A stretch of 64,000 nt of DNA from Limnomonas spitsbergensis (lineage: Eukaryota > Chlorophyta > Chlorophyceae > Chlamydomonadales). The stretch covers positions 1,612,001-1,676,000 of the forward strand of contig JAYJMM010000123.1 of NCBI GenBank assembly GCA_037349105.1, given 5' to 3'. This document shows, one piece after another, positions 37,883-49,311 of this stretch (within the stretch, counting starts at the first letter, position 1; each line of letters starts with the position of its first letter). The notes beneath the pieces are model-generated. The model made no database searches and was not told the origin of the DNA. It was given only the letters and a program-made list of their open reading frames with translations. The translations under genes were made by a program, and so were the position numbers.

Positions 37883-40800
37883 GTCGGGGCCAACTCCGGC
37901 CCTCACTCGTATGCCCCGACTGAGCGTGTGCGCCTTATTGCGGTGACCCCAGGAACCAGCGGAAGAAGAAGGCGCTTGCTGATACAAAGTCACAGTTCAA
38001 TAAGGTCACGGATGAGAACCGGTCGCTGCTTAAGCAGCTGGAGGACACGCAGCGAGAGAACTACGAGGTCACCGAGTTCCTGCGGCAGGAGCTGTTGCAG
38101 AAGACGGAGAAGATCGCGGAGATGGACGCACAGATGCGAAGTGTGCGTGTTTGCATAGCGGAGGGGGCTGCTGCTGCTCCTGGGGGTGGGGTGTGAGAAT
38201 GGACGACCATGTCCCCCACCGCATGGCGAGGCTGAGGAGACTGCCCCGCATGCATGAGGCGTATACATGCCAGCTTCAGCTTTAATACAATCCGGCTGTT
38301 CATGCAGGCATCGCCATGCGCATGGCAGAAGCAGGCGGCGTTTTCTGATGTCCATATTTGCAACTGGGGAGACTCAAGGAGCCTAGTGGTGTCCCAGCTC
38401 CATGCACATCGTGCATATGCTGAGAGTATGGTGTATGAGTAGGCTGCATGGCGCACAAGCTGGTGGCAAGGCGCATTAGCTGGTGGCATAACGCATCAAT
38501 GGGTCGCTTGCAGTATCAGCCGGTCGCATGGTGCATGACCTATCAGCATGGCGCATGGGCTGGTTGTTTAGCGCATGAGCCGGATGGGCCAATCGCATGG
38601 CAAATGAGACGGTCCCATGGCACATGAGGTGGGTTTATGGAGCACGTGTCGCTCGCTTGTCACGAGAGCCGGCCGCATGCCTGTTAGGATAAAGAGGGAG
38701 AGGGAGAGAAGAGAGAAAAGCAATGCCATCCACACCTGCTCCATGCCGCAGCCTGGTCTTAATCCTGCACCGCACCGCACTACTTGAGGCTTCATGGTCA
38801 TATGGTGTATCCTGAACCCAGAACCCCGGGCTTGATCATACACCGCACGCCTCGCCCTCCTTGCAGATGACGATGGTGAATGCATGCAGCATCAATCGGC
38901 CTGTCTACAAATGCAAAAAATATTGCCGTTAATTTTTATGCTGAAAAACCCCCTAAAAAGTATATAGAAGCTAAAGCACTCATTACAGCCATATTAGCAT
39001 ATTCGGCTATAAAGAATAGGGCAAATCCTAATGAAGAAAACTCTACATTATAACCAGCCACCAATTCCGCTTCAGCCTCTGGCAGATCGAAAGGTATACG
39101 TTTTGTTTCCGCTAAGATACATATTAAAAATATATGGCATAAAGGTAATAATGCGAATTGCACCGATATTGCAGTCTCACTCACCATATTGCAGTCTAAG
39201 TTATGCTTGTTTGGGGGATAGGGGCAGCATCTCTCTTACTTTTGCTGTGCGGGGCCACCATACCTGGATGATGCCTCAGACGGCACACAATTCGATGCCT
39301 TGAAGCCATGCGACCGAGTTATCTCTCCATGCGGGGTCTTTCAACATACCCTGAATGCCCTGCACGCCCCCCATGCATGCTTGCATGGCTTTTGGCATGA
39401 AGTATAAACGGGCATGGGGCTTGAGCCAGCATGGGGTACTAGCCGGCAGGAGGGATGATATGGGGCAGAAGCTGACAATGGCAGCACGGTGCATGAGATG
39501 AGGGGTACATCAGCAGCGGGCAGGCTGCCTGCTAAGTCGACCTCTGCAACAGTGAGCCCAGGGGGTGAGAATGTTACCCGTGTTGGTTTATCCCTAGTCC
39601 CTGCTCAGTGCCACCCTGTTGCTATGACCCTGTTTTCATTTTGGGGTTTACATTCAGGTTAGTAAAATACTTGGCTGGGATGATGAGCCTGTTTGAGGGT
39701 GTAGGGTTCTAAACATAAACTCTCCTGCTGCAATGGTGAGCCCATTCGCACTGCCTCGCGTGTTTTCCCTCTCCCCCCCCCCCCCCCTCTTTGCGCTCCC
39801 TGCTGTGGCCACTGCTACATGCATGCTGCTCCGCTCCCCCCCCCCCCCCCCCCCTACACACATTTGTCCTATGCCCTGGCCATCATGTCTAAAGATAAGG
39901 GACCAGAGGGAGTGCAAGCTGACCCCTAGACCCTGTGCCCTAAACCCACAGAATAAGCACTAGAAGAATGCAGAGCTGGACTTAAAAACCTAAACCCTTA
40001 AAACCACAGATGAGGGACGAGAAAGAGGGGCCAAGCTGACCCCGGCCCCCTAAACGTGAACCCACAGAAGAAGCACTAGAATGAGGCGGAGTTAATCCCC
40101 CTAAACCCTGTACCCCACAGATGAGGGACGAGAAGGAGGCTGAGCTGAAGAAGCTGGAGGAGCTGGCGGCTATTCGAGAGACCAAGCTGCTGACGGAGGC
40201 CGCCACGCGCCACAGGGACATGCAGGCAAAAGTGGACGACCTCAATGCGACACTGGCAGCAGTCATGGAGTACAAGAACCGGCAGGTGTGGATAGGTCCA
40301 CACATCCGTGATGGAGGATTCTCCCTGAACCAGGGTTCCACCATCAGCCATCAACGATTCACTCTTAACTAAGGTTGATCCATTAACACAAAAACAAGCA
40401 TGGAGGATTCAACCTTAACTATATTTTGTCCATCCACCCTCAACACATTCCCTAAACTAGGCTCTGATGACCTGGATACTGCACTGGCCGCGGTCACAAA
40501 GGACCCTGGCTGACCCTGGCTCGCTATCGACCTGGATACTCCTGATTCCTGACCCTGACCTCAACTGACTGACCACATTCGCACAGCACTGGTCGCGGTC
40601 ACAGAGGACATGAACCGGCATGTGCATGCAGGGGGGGGAGGGTGAACCCTTATCACTTCGGATAGGAACGCTTTACTTAAAAGTAGACATTGGGCATCTG
40701 AAAGCGATACTGGCCGCGGTTATGGAGCCTACGAACTGGCAGATTACGGGAGGGGTGTAACCTGCAATCCTAAACCCTGGAGACGTGAGCCTGCAGCATG

Positions 40801-43800
40801 CATGCTCTGGATATGGGTTTGGAAGATTGCATGATGCTCGGACTGAAGCAGATGGGGTGCAGAATCACAGGGGCTGGTGCGGGCTATGCAGGTGAGAGTT
40901 AAGGCAGTGGGATGGGGGCGCGTGATATTTGGGGGTAGGTGGTCAGCTGCGAAGAGTGGGGAAAGGAGTCCAGGGTTGAGGATCAATTATTAGTTTATTA
41001 CAAGGGTTCCGACACAGCCTTAGGGGATGTGCTTTACCCTGGCCCCTCGGGCTCCACCTCGTCTCAGGCCTGGCTGTGCCTTCCATCTCCGGAACCTGCA
41101 CCCTGCACACGTCACAACTCACCACAGCCCCTCAACCCTGACTCTCCCTTTCAATCTGAACCCTCCCCCTCAACCCTGAGCCCTGCCCTTGAAACTGAAC
41201 CCTGCACCTCAACCCCGACTCCACCCCTCAAACCCTGGACACCCCCCATTTAAATCTGAACCCTCCCCCTCAACCGTGAACCTTACCCCTTTAACCTTAA
41301 ATGATCCCCCTTCAAATCTGAAGCTTCCTCCGTTAACCCTGACCCCCCACTTGAATCCACCCTGTCCTCATCTTTGATCGTGGAACCCTAAAACTCTAAA
41401 ACCCTCAATGTGAATTCCCTGGTTGAGGTTCAAGGTTGACCTTGTACCCTCCCACTTTACCTTACCCCCACCCCGCCATATTTCCTCCGGTCAAAGAGGT
41501 GAGGGAAGGGATCTTACACACTCCAGAGACGTATCAAGGGTCGAACTCTCCCCCTTGTCCTTGGCGCCCTCCCTCTTCATTTCTCAACCTTATACACTAT
41601 TGCCACGAATCCGGTAAAATAGTTGGAGGTGGAGGAGGAGATCCTGCATCTGAAAGAGGAGAATCAAGTGTGGAACCTTCACTCCTTCACCTCATCAACT
41701 TGTGCCATGCATCTGGTTAATTCAGGTGGAGGTGGAGGAGGGGATCTTGCACATGATTATATGAAAGAGGAGATCCAGAGTTGAGCCCTGCCTCTTGATC
41801 TGGGCACTCTCCCCCTCCATTCCTGAACCTCATTTGCCCTTGCCATGGATGCCCAGGTGGAGGTGGAGGAGGAGATCTTGCATCTGAAAGAGGAAAATCA
41901 AGAGCTGAAAGAGAGGCTAGAGCAGCAGCGGGTGGATCTAGAGAGGTTGGTGGATTTATCCGGATTTCGGATCTAGGAGCGAGGCTTACCGCATCAAAGG
42001 GGGCGTAGGGCCTCAGGATCAGATGCCCGCCGTTCGAATATGATATAGATCCTGGATTCTAACGCCTTATGTGGGCGAGTTGCTCGTTGCTCCATACCTA
42101 AGTAATTTTGTGTTTGTTCCATACTTCAGTAACTCCTGGTTCATACTCACTCACCCCTGATCCATATGTGACCCCCCCTGATACCAACAGATGTGACCCC
42201 CCTTATGCAAACGAGACCCCTTGTAATCCATGCGTCACTCCCAATCTATGCATTTCTCCTCCTTAATGTATCACCCCTGATCCATGTGCAAGTCTTCCTG
42301 CAGATACCACCTCAAGCTCAACACCAAGATGCATAAGGAGCACGAGCTAAAGATGGAGTAGCTTAGAAAGTCTAACTCCTCCTGGTCGATATGTGACCCC
42401 TCCTGAACCATGTGTAACTCCTGGTCGATATGTGACCCCTCCTGAACCATGTGTAACTCCTGGTCGATATGTGACCCCTCCTGAACCATGTGTAACTCCT
42501 GGTCGATATGTGACCCCTCCTGAACCATGTGTAACTCCTGGTCGATATGTGACCTCTCCTGAACCATGTGTAACTCCTGGTCGATATGTGACCCCTCCTG
42601 AACCATGTGTAACTCCTGGTCGATATGTGACCCCCCCTGAACCATGTGTAACTCCTGGTCGATATGTGACCCCTCCTGAACCATGTGTAACTCCTGGTCG
42701 ATATGTGACCCCTCCTGAACCATGTGTAACTCCTGGTCGATATGTGACCCCCCCTGATCCATGTGTAACTCCTGGTCGATATGTGACCCCTCCTGAACCA
42801 TGTGTAACTCCTGGTCGATATGTGACCCCCCCTGATCCATGTGTAACTCCTGGTCGATATGTGACCCCTCCTGAACCATGTGTAACTCCTGGTCGATATG
42901 TGACCCCTCCTGAACCATGTGTAACTCCTGGTTGATATGTGACCCCTCCTGAACCATGTGTAACTCCTGGTCGATATGTGACCCCTCCTGAACCATGTGT
43001 AACTCCTGGTCGATATGTGACCCCTCCTGAACCATGTGTAACTCCTGGTTGATATGTGACCCCTCCTGAACCATGTGTAACTCCTGGTCGATATGTGACC
43101 CCTCCTGAACCATGTGTAACTCCTGGTCGATATGTGACCCCTCCTGAACCATGTGTAACTCCTGGTCGATATGTGACCCCTCCTGATCCATGTGTAACTC
43201 CTGGTCGATATGTGACCCCCCCTGATCCATGTGTAACTCCTCCTGGTCGATATGTGACCCCTCCTGAACCATGTGTAACTCCTGGTCGATATGTGACCCC
43301 TCCTGAACCATGTGTAACTCCTGGTTGATATGTGACCCCTCCTGAACCATGTGTAACTCCTGGTCGATATGTGACCCCTCCTGAACCATGTGTAACTCCT
43401 GGTCGATATGTGACCCCTCCTGAACCATGTGTAACTCCTGGTTGATATGTGACCCCTCCTGAACCATGTGTAACTCCTGGTCGATATGTGACCCCTCCTG
43501 AACCATGTGTAACTCCTGGTCGATATGTGACCCCTCCTGAACCATGTGTAACTCCTGGTCGATATGTGACCCCTCCTGATCCATGTGTAACTCCTGGTCG
43601 ATATGTGACCCCTCCTGAACCATGTGTAACTCCTCCTGGTCGATATGTGACCCCTCCTGATCCATGTGTAACTCCTGGTCGATATGTGACCCCTCCTGAA
43701 CCATGTGTAACTCCTCCTGGTCGATATGTGACCCCTCCTGATCCATGTGTAACTCCTCCTGGTCGATATGTGACCCCTCCTGAACCATGTGTAACTCCTC

Positions 43801-46800
43801 CTGGTCGATATGTGACCCCTCCTGAACCATGTGTAACTCCTGGTCGATATGTGACCCCTCCTGAACCATGTGTAACTCCTGGTTGATATGTGACCCCTCC
43901 TGATCCATGTGTAACTCCTCCTGGTCGATATGTGACCCCTCCTGAACCATGTGTAACTCCTCCTGGTCGATATGTGACCCCTCCTGAACCATGTGTAACT
44001 CCTGGTCGATATGTGACCCCCCCTGATCCATGTGTAACTCCTGGTCGATATGTGACCCCTCCTGATCCATGTGCAACTCCTGGTTGATATGTGACCCCTC
44101 CTGAACCATGTGTAACTCCTGGTCGATATGTGACCCCTCCTGATCCATGTGTAACTCCTGGTCGATATGTGACCCCTCCTGATCCATGTGTAACTCCTGG
44201 TCGATATGTGACCCCTCCTGATCCATGTGTAACTCCTGGTTGATATGTGACCCCTCCTGAACCATGTGTAACTCCTGGTCGATATGTGACCCCTCCTGAA
44301 CCATGTGTAACTCCTGGTCGATATGTGACCCCTCCTGAACCATGTGTAACTCCTGGTCGATATGTGACTTCTCCTGAACCATGTGTAACTCCTGGTCGAT
44401 ATGTGACCCCTCCTGATCCATGTGTAACTCCTGGTTGATATGTGACCCCTCCTGAACCATGTGTAACTCCTGGTTGATATGTGACCCCTCCTGATCCATG
44501 TGTAACTCCTGGTCGATATGTGACCCCTCCTGAACCATGTGTAACTCCTGGTTGATATGTGACCCCTCCTGAACCATGTGTAACTCCTGGTTGATATGTG
44601 ACCCCTCCTGATCCATGTGTAACTCCTGGTCGATATGTGACCCCTCCTGAACCATGTGTAACTCCTGGTCGATATGTGACCCCTCCTGAACCATGTGTAA
44701 CTCCTCCTGGTCGATATGTGACCCCTCCTGATCCATGTGTAACTCCTGGTCGATATGTGACCCCCCCTGATCCATGTGTAACTCCTGGTCGATATGTGAC
44801 CCCTCCTGATCCATGTGCAACTCCTGGTTGATATGTGACCCCTCCTGAACCATGTGTAACTCCTGGTCGATATGTGACCCCTCCTGATCCATGTGTAACT
44901 CCTGGTCGATATGTGACCCCTCCTGATCCATGTGTAACTCCTGGTCGATATGTGACCCCTCCTGATCCATGTGTAACTCCTGGTTGATATGTGACCCCTC
45001 CTGAACCATGTGTAACTCCTGGTCGATATGTGACCCCTCCTGAACCATGTGTAACTCCTGGTCGATATGTGACCCCTCCTGAACCATGTGTAACTCCTGG
45101 TCGATATATGACTTCTCCTGAACCATGTGTAACTCCTGGTCGATATGTGACCCCTCCTGATCCATGTGTAACTCCTGGTTGATATGTGACCCCTCCTGAA
45201 CCATGTGTAACTCCTGGTTGATATGTGACCCCTCCTGAACCATGTGTAACTCCTGGTCGATATGTGACCCCTCCTGAACCATGTGTAACTCCTGGTTGAT
45301 ATGTGACCCCTCCTGAACCATGTGTAACTCCTGGTTGATATGTGACCCCTCCTGATCCATGTGTAACTCCTGGTCGATATGTGACCCCTCCTGAACCATG
45401 TGTAACTCCTGGTTGATATGTGACCCCTCCTGATCCATGTGTAACTCCTGGTTGATATGTGACCCCTCCTGATCCATGTGTAACTCCTGGTTGATATGTG
45501 ACCCCTCCTGAACCATGTGTAACTCCTGGTCGATATGTGACCCCTCCTGATCCATGTGTTACTCCTCCTGGTCGAAATGTGACCCCTCCTGATCTATATG
45601 TAACCCCTCCTGATCCATGTGTAACCCCTCCTGGTCGAAATGTAACCCCTCCTTCTCTACGTGTAACTCCTCCTGCAGATATTACCTGGAGCTGAACACC
45701 AAGATGCGCAAGGAGTATGAGCAGAAGATGGAAGAGCTCAAGAAGTCGGCGGACGAGGAGATTGACGAGCGGCTGGATGCCTCGGTGAAACGCATCCTGC
45801 AGCAGAACAGACGCATGGCTGAGGAGCTCAAAATACACGTACAGGTGTGCCGCCACATGGAGGCTGCATTCCCCACGTTAACTCTGTTTTGTTAAGAGGG
45901 CAAAGAGGGCTTTTAGACTGCACCGTCTTAGACTAGGGTACACATAGGATATTGGCCCCATGGATCCTATTGGCCCCATTAGGGGAGTGGTGCCTGCATC
46001 ACCTGCCCTGATGAGCCCTGATGAGCACCAAGGCCACCCAGACGTGGATTTCACGCGTCTCTCAGCGACCCGAGGAGGGTTGCCTATCACAGGATGGCTT
46101 TGATCACAGGACATTCAAATAAAAGCCACGATCAGAGGCTATAATAATCTCGTGGTATCCGATTAGGAGCCTGGATCAGGCATTTTGAGGGAGCAGAATG
46201 GGGTAGTTGAATGAAGGCGCTGAATTTCTTAGCTGAATACAGTCGATGAATGTGGTAGCTGAAACAGTCGATGAGTGATGTGGCTGTCTGGCTGCTCCCA
46301 CCCGCCCTGTATCTCCCCACTCTCCTCCTGCCCCCTGCTCCCTCCTTTCTCCGGTCTCCATGTGGCCTGCAGGAGACTGACGTGCTCCCAGTCGTCCTGT
46401 GTCTCTCAAATCCCCCTGCTCCCCGATCCCACCTGTCCTGTGCCTCTCAGATCCCCCTGCTCCCCACTCCCACCCGTCCTGTGTCTCCTCACTCCCATGC
46501 TCCCGGCTACCCCCTTTCTTCCATCTCCCCGCTTCCACCTTTCTTCCACCTCCCCGCTGCTCGCAGGAGACCGATGTGCTCCAACACGAGGTCCGCATCC
46601 TGGAGGAGGAGCGCAGCCGCCTGATGCGCGAGGTCTCGCTGAAGACGGAGCTGGAGGTCGGGTACGCCAAGCGGGGCGCCAAGCAGAGTATGGCCATCAA
46701 GGAGGCACAGTCCAAGATCGCGAGCCTGGACCAGAGCATGCAGCAACTCATGCAGGAGTTTGAGAAGGAGCGGCAAGGGATGATGAAGAACACGCAGACG

Positions 46801-48189
46801 CAGGTGGGAGGGGGGAGAGGGCAGGATGCGGAGCAAGCAGGTGGGGGAGAAGGCACGTGTATCTGGATCCTGGAACCTAGATCCTGGATGTAGGGAAGGA
46901 GCGGCAGGGGATGGTGAACAGCACGCAAGTGCAGGTGGGAGGGGCTGTTGGGCCACAGTGGGTGGATTCGATCTAGATATTGGAATCTGCATCCTGGATG
47001 TAGGAGAGGGTCCTCCTTCAGCAGATCATCATGAAGCTGATGTATGTCGGATGGGGGTAGGGCAACAGTGGGTGGATTGGATCTAGAACCTGGAAACTGC
47101 ATCCTGGAATCTGCATCCTGGATTTGAAAGAAAGTCCTCCCTCAGCAGATCATCATGAAGCTGATGTAGGGCGGAGGGGGGGAGGGCAACAGAGTGTGGA
47201 TCTGGATCTTGGAATTTGGATCTAGGATGAGTCCTGCTGTAGGGGAGTTGTAGAGAAGAGACAGACGCTGGTGGGAGGGGGGAGGGTGCAAAGCGGGGTG
47301 GTAAGAGGGACGGGGGGAGCAAGAGGTGGGAAGGATTGTGGGAGGTGATGCTATGGGACGGGGAGCGGGGAAGGGATATGAGGGAATGGAAGGGGAGAGG
47401 CCGGCTGGAAAGATTGAAGACAAATGTTTTGTTTACCTCTTATGACTGTCAAGATGATTTCAAGTATTGGATCCGATATAAGGTACCTGCTGATTCTCTG
47501 GATTCCGAATTCGATTATGGATGGTCGCTCACCCATTCCCCTTGCATGCTCCCCTTTCCCTCTTCTGCCTGGTGTGCGACTGTTCGGCACGCACAAGTCA
47601 GAGCATTCGACTTTTTCTTCGACGCGTTCCCTCGTCCCTTTTCCTTCCACTGCCCCGTGTGTGTGGCGCACACCAGCCAGAGCATTCGACTTTTTCTTCG
47701 ATGCGCTCCCTTTTCCTTCCACTGCCCTGCGCACTTGTCAGATCGCTCAAGCCTTCCCCTTAGGCTCTTCCTTTTCTTTCCGCTTCCTTGCGTGCGCTCC
47801 TCAGATTGCAGACGCCGAGGCTGAGGCTGAGGCGCTGCGGCGGCTTGTGAAGCTCAAGACCAAGGAGCTGAAGAACGTGCGGCGCCTGGCACAGGAGGTG
47901 CTGCTGCAACGCAGCGATGTGGAGACGTTCCTGCTCTCAAGCCTCCACAGGGTGAGGGAGAGGGGCGGTGAAAATGGACGATGGGTACCTAATCCGAACC
48001 CATAGTCAGTTAGTACCATCCCATACCCATGTTCCTGGGTGTCTTGGTGAATGAACCCTAAACCCATATCCCGTGGAAGGATCTGTGGGTGCAAATGTGT
48101 TTGTGTGCATACGCCACACACTGACAAGACTGATACCATCCTGCAAATAGAAATGATCCTGTGACTCCTGCTGTCCTGCTGTCCTGCTG

Positions 48190-48243
<54 letters not shown>

Positions 48244-48249
48244 TGCTGC

Positions 48250-48288
<39 letters not shown>

Positions 48289-49311
48289 CACTAATGCTGT
48301 AACGGATACGTATGCGGATGCTGCTGATACTGTGTAACCATCCTATGATAACCTGTAAGAGGACGTTCATCACATCTAGATCCTTTGGTCTAACTGGTAA
48401 GAACGCTACAGACTGAGACTGAGACTGATGCTCCTTCCGTCCTGCTGCTGCTGCTGGTGATGATGCTCCTGATCTTTTCACTCCTGCTGTCCTGTTATTT
48501 ATGCTGATACTGATACTTATTCTCATGCTACACTGCTGCTGCTGCTGTTGATTCAGGTACGGAAGGAAATTGAGCGCAGCAGCCTCCGGCCACGCAGCGG
48601 CCCATCCTCGACCCCCGCTGGCGGCGGCGGCGGTGGTGAGGACTTCCAGGATGCCGGTCAACTAGACATCAAGGACCTGCCTTGGGACGACCGCGAACGC
48701 ATCCTACGCCTTCTGTTCGCTAAGGTGAAAACCGGTACCAGCAGGAACACACATTTGTGTTGTCTGTTTTGTATATAAAAATGATTGTACCCCCCACTTA
48801 TGTGCACCATGGACTTCTCCCAACCTGCACCCTGACACCCAGCCCCCCTTCCACCCCACTCTCCACCCCACTTACACAACCAGTGGGGTGGAGAGTGGGG
48901 TGGGGGGGGCGCTGGGTGTCAACAGCACGCTGCACCCACCTTCACACCTCCCCCTCCACTCCTCTGCTTCCCCCACATCCCTGACCTCCACTCACCTGAT
49001 CACACACCCCAGTTCAAGTAAAACAACAGTGCCAACTGCCAACTGAAGACCTACACCCAAACCTTCACACATACTCCCACTCAACTGCAACCCAACCCCT
49101 CCACTCACCTCAAACCCTACCCACACTCACAACTCTATCCCCCACTCACCTGCGCCCCTAGTCCCGTATCCAACCACTCACCTACACCCCCTCCCCACCT
49201 CAGGTGAACAACCAGCACCAGCAGAAGACCTACACGGACCTGCCAGGGCACCCGCTGGATGTGGGCATGCAGGGCATGTACTCAGATGCGGGGCCTGCCG
49301 CGCTGGTATGA
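37785..49311 (+). CDS. BBOF1: BBOF1-like (CCDC176) basal-body/axonemal coiled-coil protein, nine exons
   Basis: Exons: 37,785-37,882 (donor uncertain), 37,953-38,142, 40,121-40,285, 41,857-41,945, 45,679-45,844, 46,567-46,803, 47,805-47,951, 48,557-48,724, 49,204-49,311. Phases agree throughout and give about 455 residues. The product is almost wholly coiled coil. Diagnostic blocks are [48 protein letters not shown] and [17 protein letters not shown]. These fit BBOF1/CCDC176 (DUF4515), a ciliary protein of about 530 residues in vertebrates that orients basal bodies or acts in the axoneme. It implies a flagellated organism. Total intron length is about 10 kb against 1.4 kb of exons. Introns hold a NUMT, minisatellites and degraded copies of exon edges. 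Confidence 0.75.
37953..38142 (+). CDS. BBOF1: BBOF1-like exon 2
   Basis: Acceptor GACCCCAG; coding [20 protein letters not shown] onward, coiled coil. Donor GTGCGTG at 38,143, a form common in green algae, leaves phase 0. Confidence 0.65.
38930..39195 (-). pseudogene. nad1: Nuclear insertion of mitochondrial nad1 (NUMT)
   Basis: AT-rich block in the second BBOF1 intron. The minus frame (39,187-38,936) encodes [20 protein letters not shown] and [20 protein letters not shown], the strongly conserved core of NADH dehydrogenase subunit 1. The frame is uninterrupted for 83 codons, but only this central fragment is present and it ends abruptly after FLGG. This is a partial organelle copy, not a working gene. 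The intact frame suggests recent transfer. Confidence 0.85.
39774..39855. repeat. Two poly-C runs
   Basis: Runs of C at about 39,774-39,788 and 39,835-39,854 lie in the intron before exon 3. They are likely unstable and hard to sequence. Confidence 0.8.
39895..40120 (+). repeat. Four tandem copies of the exon 3 acceptor and exon start
   Basis: Units begin at 39,895, 39,952, 40,010 and 40,068, about 58 bp apart; the real exon 3 start at 40,121 is the fifth. The best copy (40,010) reads CCACAG|ATGAGGGACGAGAAA against CCACAG|ATGAGGGACGAGAAG. Three of the four have ACAG before the exon-like part. Confidence 0.75.
40121..40285 (+). CDS. BBOF1: BBOF1-like exon 3
   Basis: Acceptor CCCCACAG, 55 codons ([18 protein letters not shown] ... 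EYKNRQ), donor CAG|GTGTGG. Coiled coil. Confidence 0.75.
40466..40745 (+). repeat. Three degraded copies of the exon 3 end
   Basis: Copies at about 40,466-40,508, 40,571-40,625 and 40,683-40,742 resemble the exon end (ACACTGGCAGCAGTCATGGA...). For example, ATACTGGCCGCGGTTATGGA is followed by CGAACTGGCAG. They lie downstream of the exon, mirroring the start copies upstream. Confidence 0.7.
41623..41777 (+). repeat. Two tandem copies of the exon 4 start
   Basis: Copies at 41,623 and 41,726 read like the exon 4 start (GTGGAGGTGGAGGAGGAGAT), each preceded by AG. The first keeps the reading GGAGGAGATCCTGCATCTGA. The full-length exon is the third copy at 41,857. Confidence 0.75.
41857..41945 (+). 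CDS. BBOF1: BBOF1-like exon 4
   Basis: Acceptor GCCCAG, coding [20 protein letters not shown] and LEQQRVDLE, donor GAGAG|GTTGGT in phase 2, completed by the first A of exon 5 to Arg. Confidence 0.65.
42304..42366 (+). pseudogene. Decayed copy of exon 5 start
   Basis: CTGCAG|ATACCACCTCAAGCTCAAC closely follows the true exon 5 start CTGCAG|ATATTACCTGGAGCTGAAC and keeps the frame to [11 protein letters not shown], then TAG. It sits at the upstream border of the 39-bp minisatellite, while the real exon sits at the downstream border. Confidence 0.75.
42370..45660. repeat. 39-bp minisatellite, about 80 copies, in the BBOF1 intron
   Basis: The unit begins CTCCTGGTCGATATGTGACC and ends CCATGTGTAA, with variants CGA/TGA and GAACC/GATCC and an occasional extra TCC (42 bp). 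Because 39 is a multiple of three, the minus strand stays open over 1,000 codons in two frames. Those are repeat artefacts. Degenerate units continue to the splice acceptor of exon 5. The unit start TCCTGGTCGATAT resembles TCCTGCAGATAT at the acceptor, so the array may derive from it. Confidence 0.9.
45679..45844 (+). CDS. BBOF1: BBOF1-like exon 5
   Basis: Acceptor TCCTGCAG. Coding [20 protein letters not shown] and on to LKIHVQ, donor CAG|GTGTGC, phase 0. Coiled coil. Confidence 0.75.
46372..46388 (+). repeat. Copy of the exon 6 start
   Basis: CTGCAG|GAGACTGACGTGCTCC repeats the exon 6 start GCAG|GAGACCGATGTGCTCC about 195 bases upstream, within C-rich tandem repeats built on CCTGTGTCTC. 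Confidence 0.65.
46567..46803 (+). CDS. BBOF1: BBOF1-like exon 6
   Basis: Acceptor CTCGCAG, 79 codons ([19 protein letters not shown] ... MMKNTQTQ), donor CAG|GTGGGA. It carries the ETD-LQ block typical of BBOF1. Confidence 0.8.
46893..46935 (+). repeat. Copy of the exon 6 end
   Basis: GAAGGAGCGGCAGGGGATGG followed by GAACAGCACGCAAGTGCAG|GTGGGAGGG repeats the exon 6 end and its donor. Weaker CTTGGATCC/ATCCTGGA-type repeats continue to about 47,230. Confidence 0.7.
47570..47790 (+). repeat. About 90-bp repeats before exon 7
   Basis: Units containing CAG|AGCATTCGACTTTTTCTTCG recur at 47,600 and 47,680, with a partial third before the real acceptor CTCAG|ATTGCAGAC. Confidence 0.6.
47805..47951 (+). 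CDS. BBOF1: BBOF1-like exon 7
   Basis: Acceptor GCTCCTCAG; coding [20 protein letters not shown], then [12 protein letters not shown] and [10 protein letters not shown]; donor AGG|GTGAGG, phase 0. Confidence 0.8.
48196..48287. repeat. (CTG)n-(ATG)n compound microsatellite
   Basis: About eighteen CTG/TTG units followed by about twelve ATG units in intron 7. Shorter CTG runs recur up to exon 8. Confidence 0.9.
48557..48724 (+). CDS. BBOF1: BBOF1-like exon 8
   Basis: Acceptor GATTCAG; coding [14 protein letters not shown], a Gly-rich linker, then [20 protein letters not shown]; donor AAG|GTGAAA. The last block is the BBOF1 C-terminal signature. Confidence 0.8.
49010..49058 (+). repeat. Decayed copy of exon 9 start
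   Basis: CAAGTAAAACAACAGTGCCA followed by CTGAAGACCTACACCC echoes exon 9 (CAGGTGAACAACCAGCACCA ... CAGAAGACCTACACGG). Confidence 0.6.
49204..49311 (+). CDS. BBOF1: BBOF1-like exon 9 with stop
   Basis: Acceptor ACCTCAG; coding [20 protein letters not shown] onward to PAALV and TGA at 49,309. A TGTAA at 49,622 could be the polyadenylation signal used in chlorophyte algae. Confidence 0.7.
   Translation: MNNQHQQKTYTDLPGHPLDVGMQGMYSDAGPAALV

Noticed and set aside
38936..39187. A functional nuclear nad1 gene
   Set aside because: Only a central fragment is present, opposite to and inside an intron of another gene, with no start region or targeting sequence.
42370..45660. CRISPR-like regular repeats
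   Set aside because: Units are contiguous with no unique spacers, in a eukaryotic intron.
42271..45856. Two minus-strand open frames over 1,090 codons ([13 protein letters not shown] and [13 protein letters not shown] repeats) and plus-strand [13 protein letters not shown] frames
   Set aside because: They follow only from a 39-bp unit, a multiple of three, lacking stops in those frames. The array lies in an intron of a better-supported gene on the plus strand.
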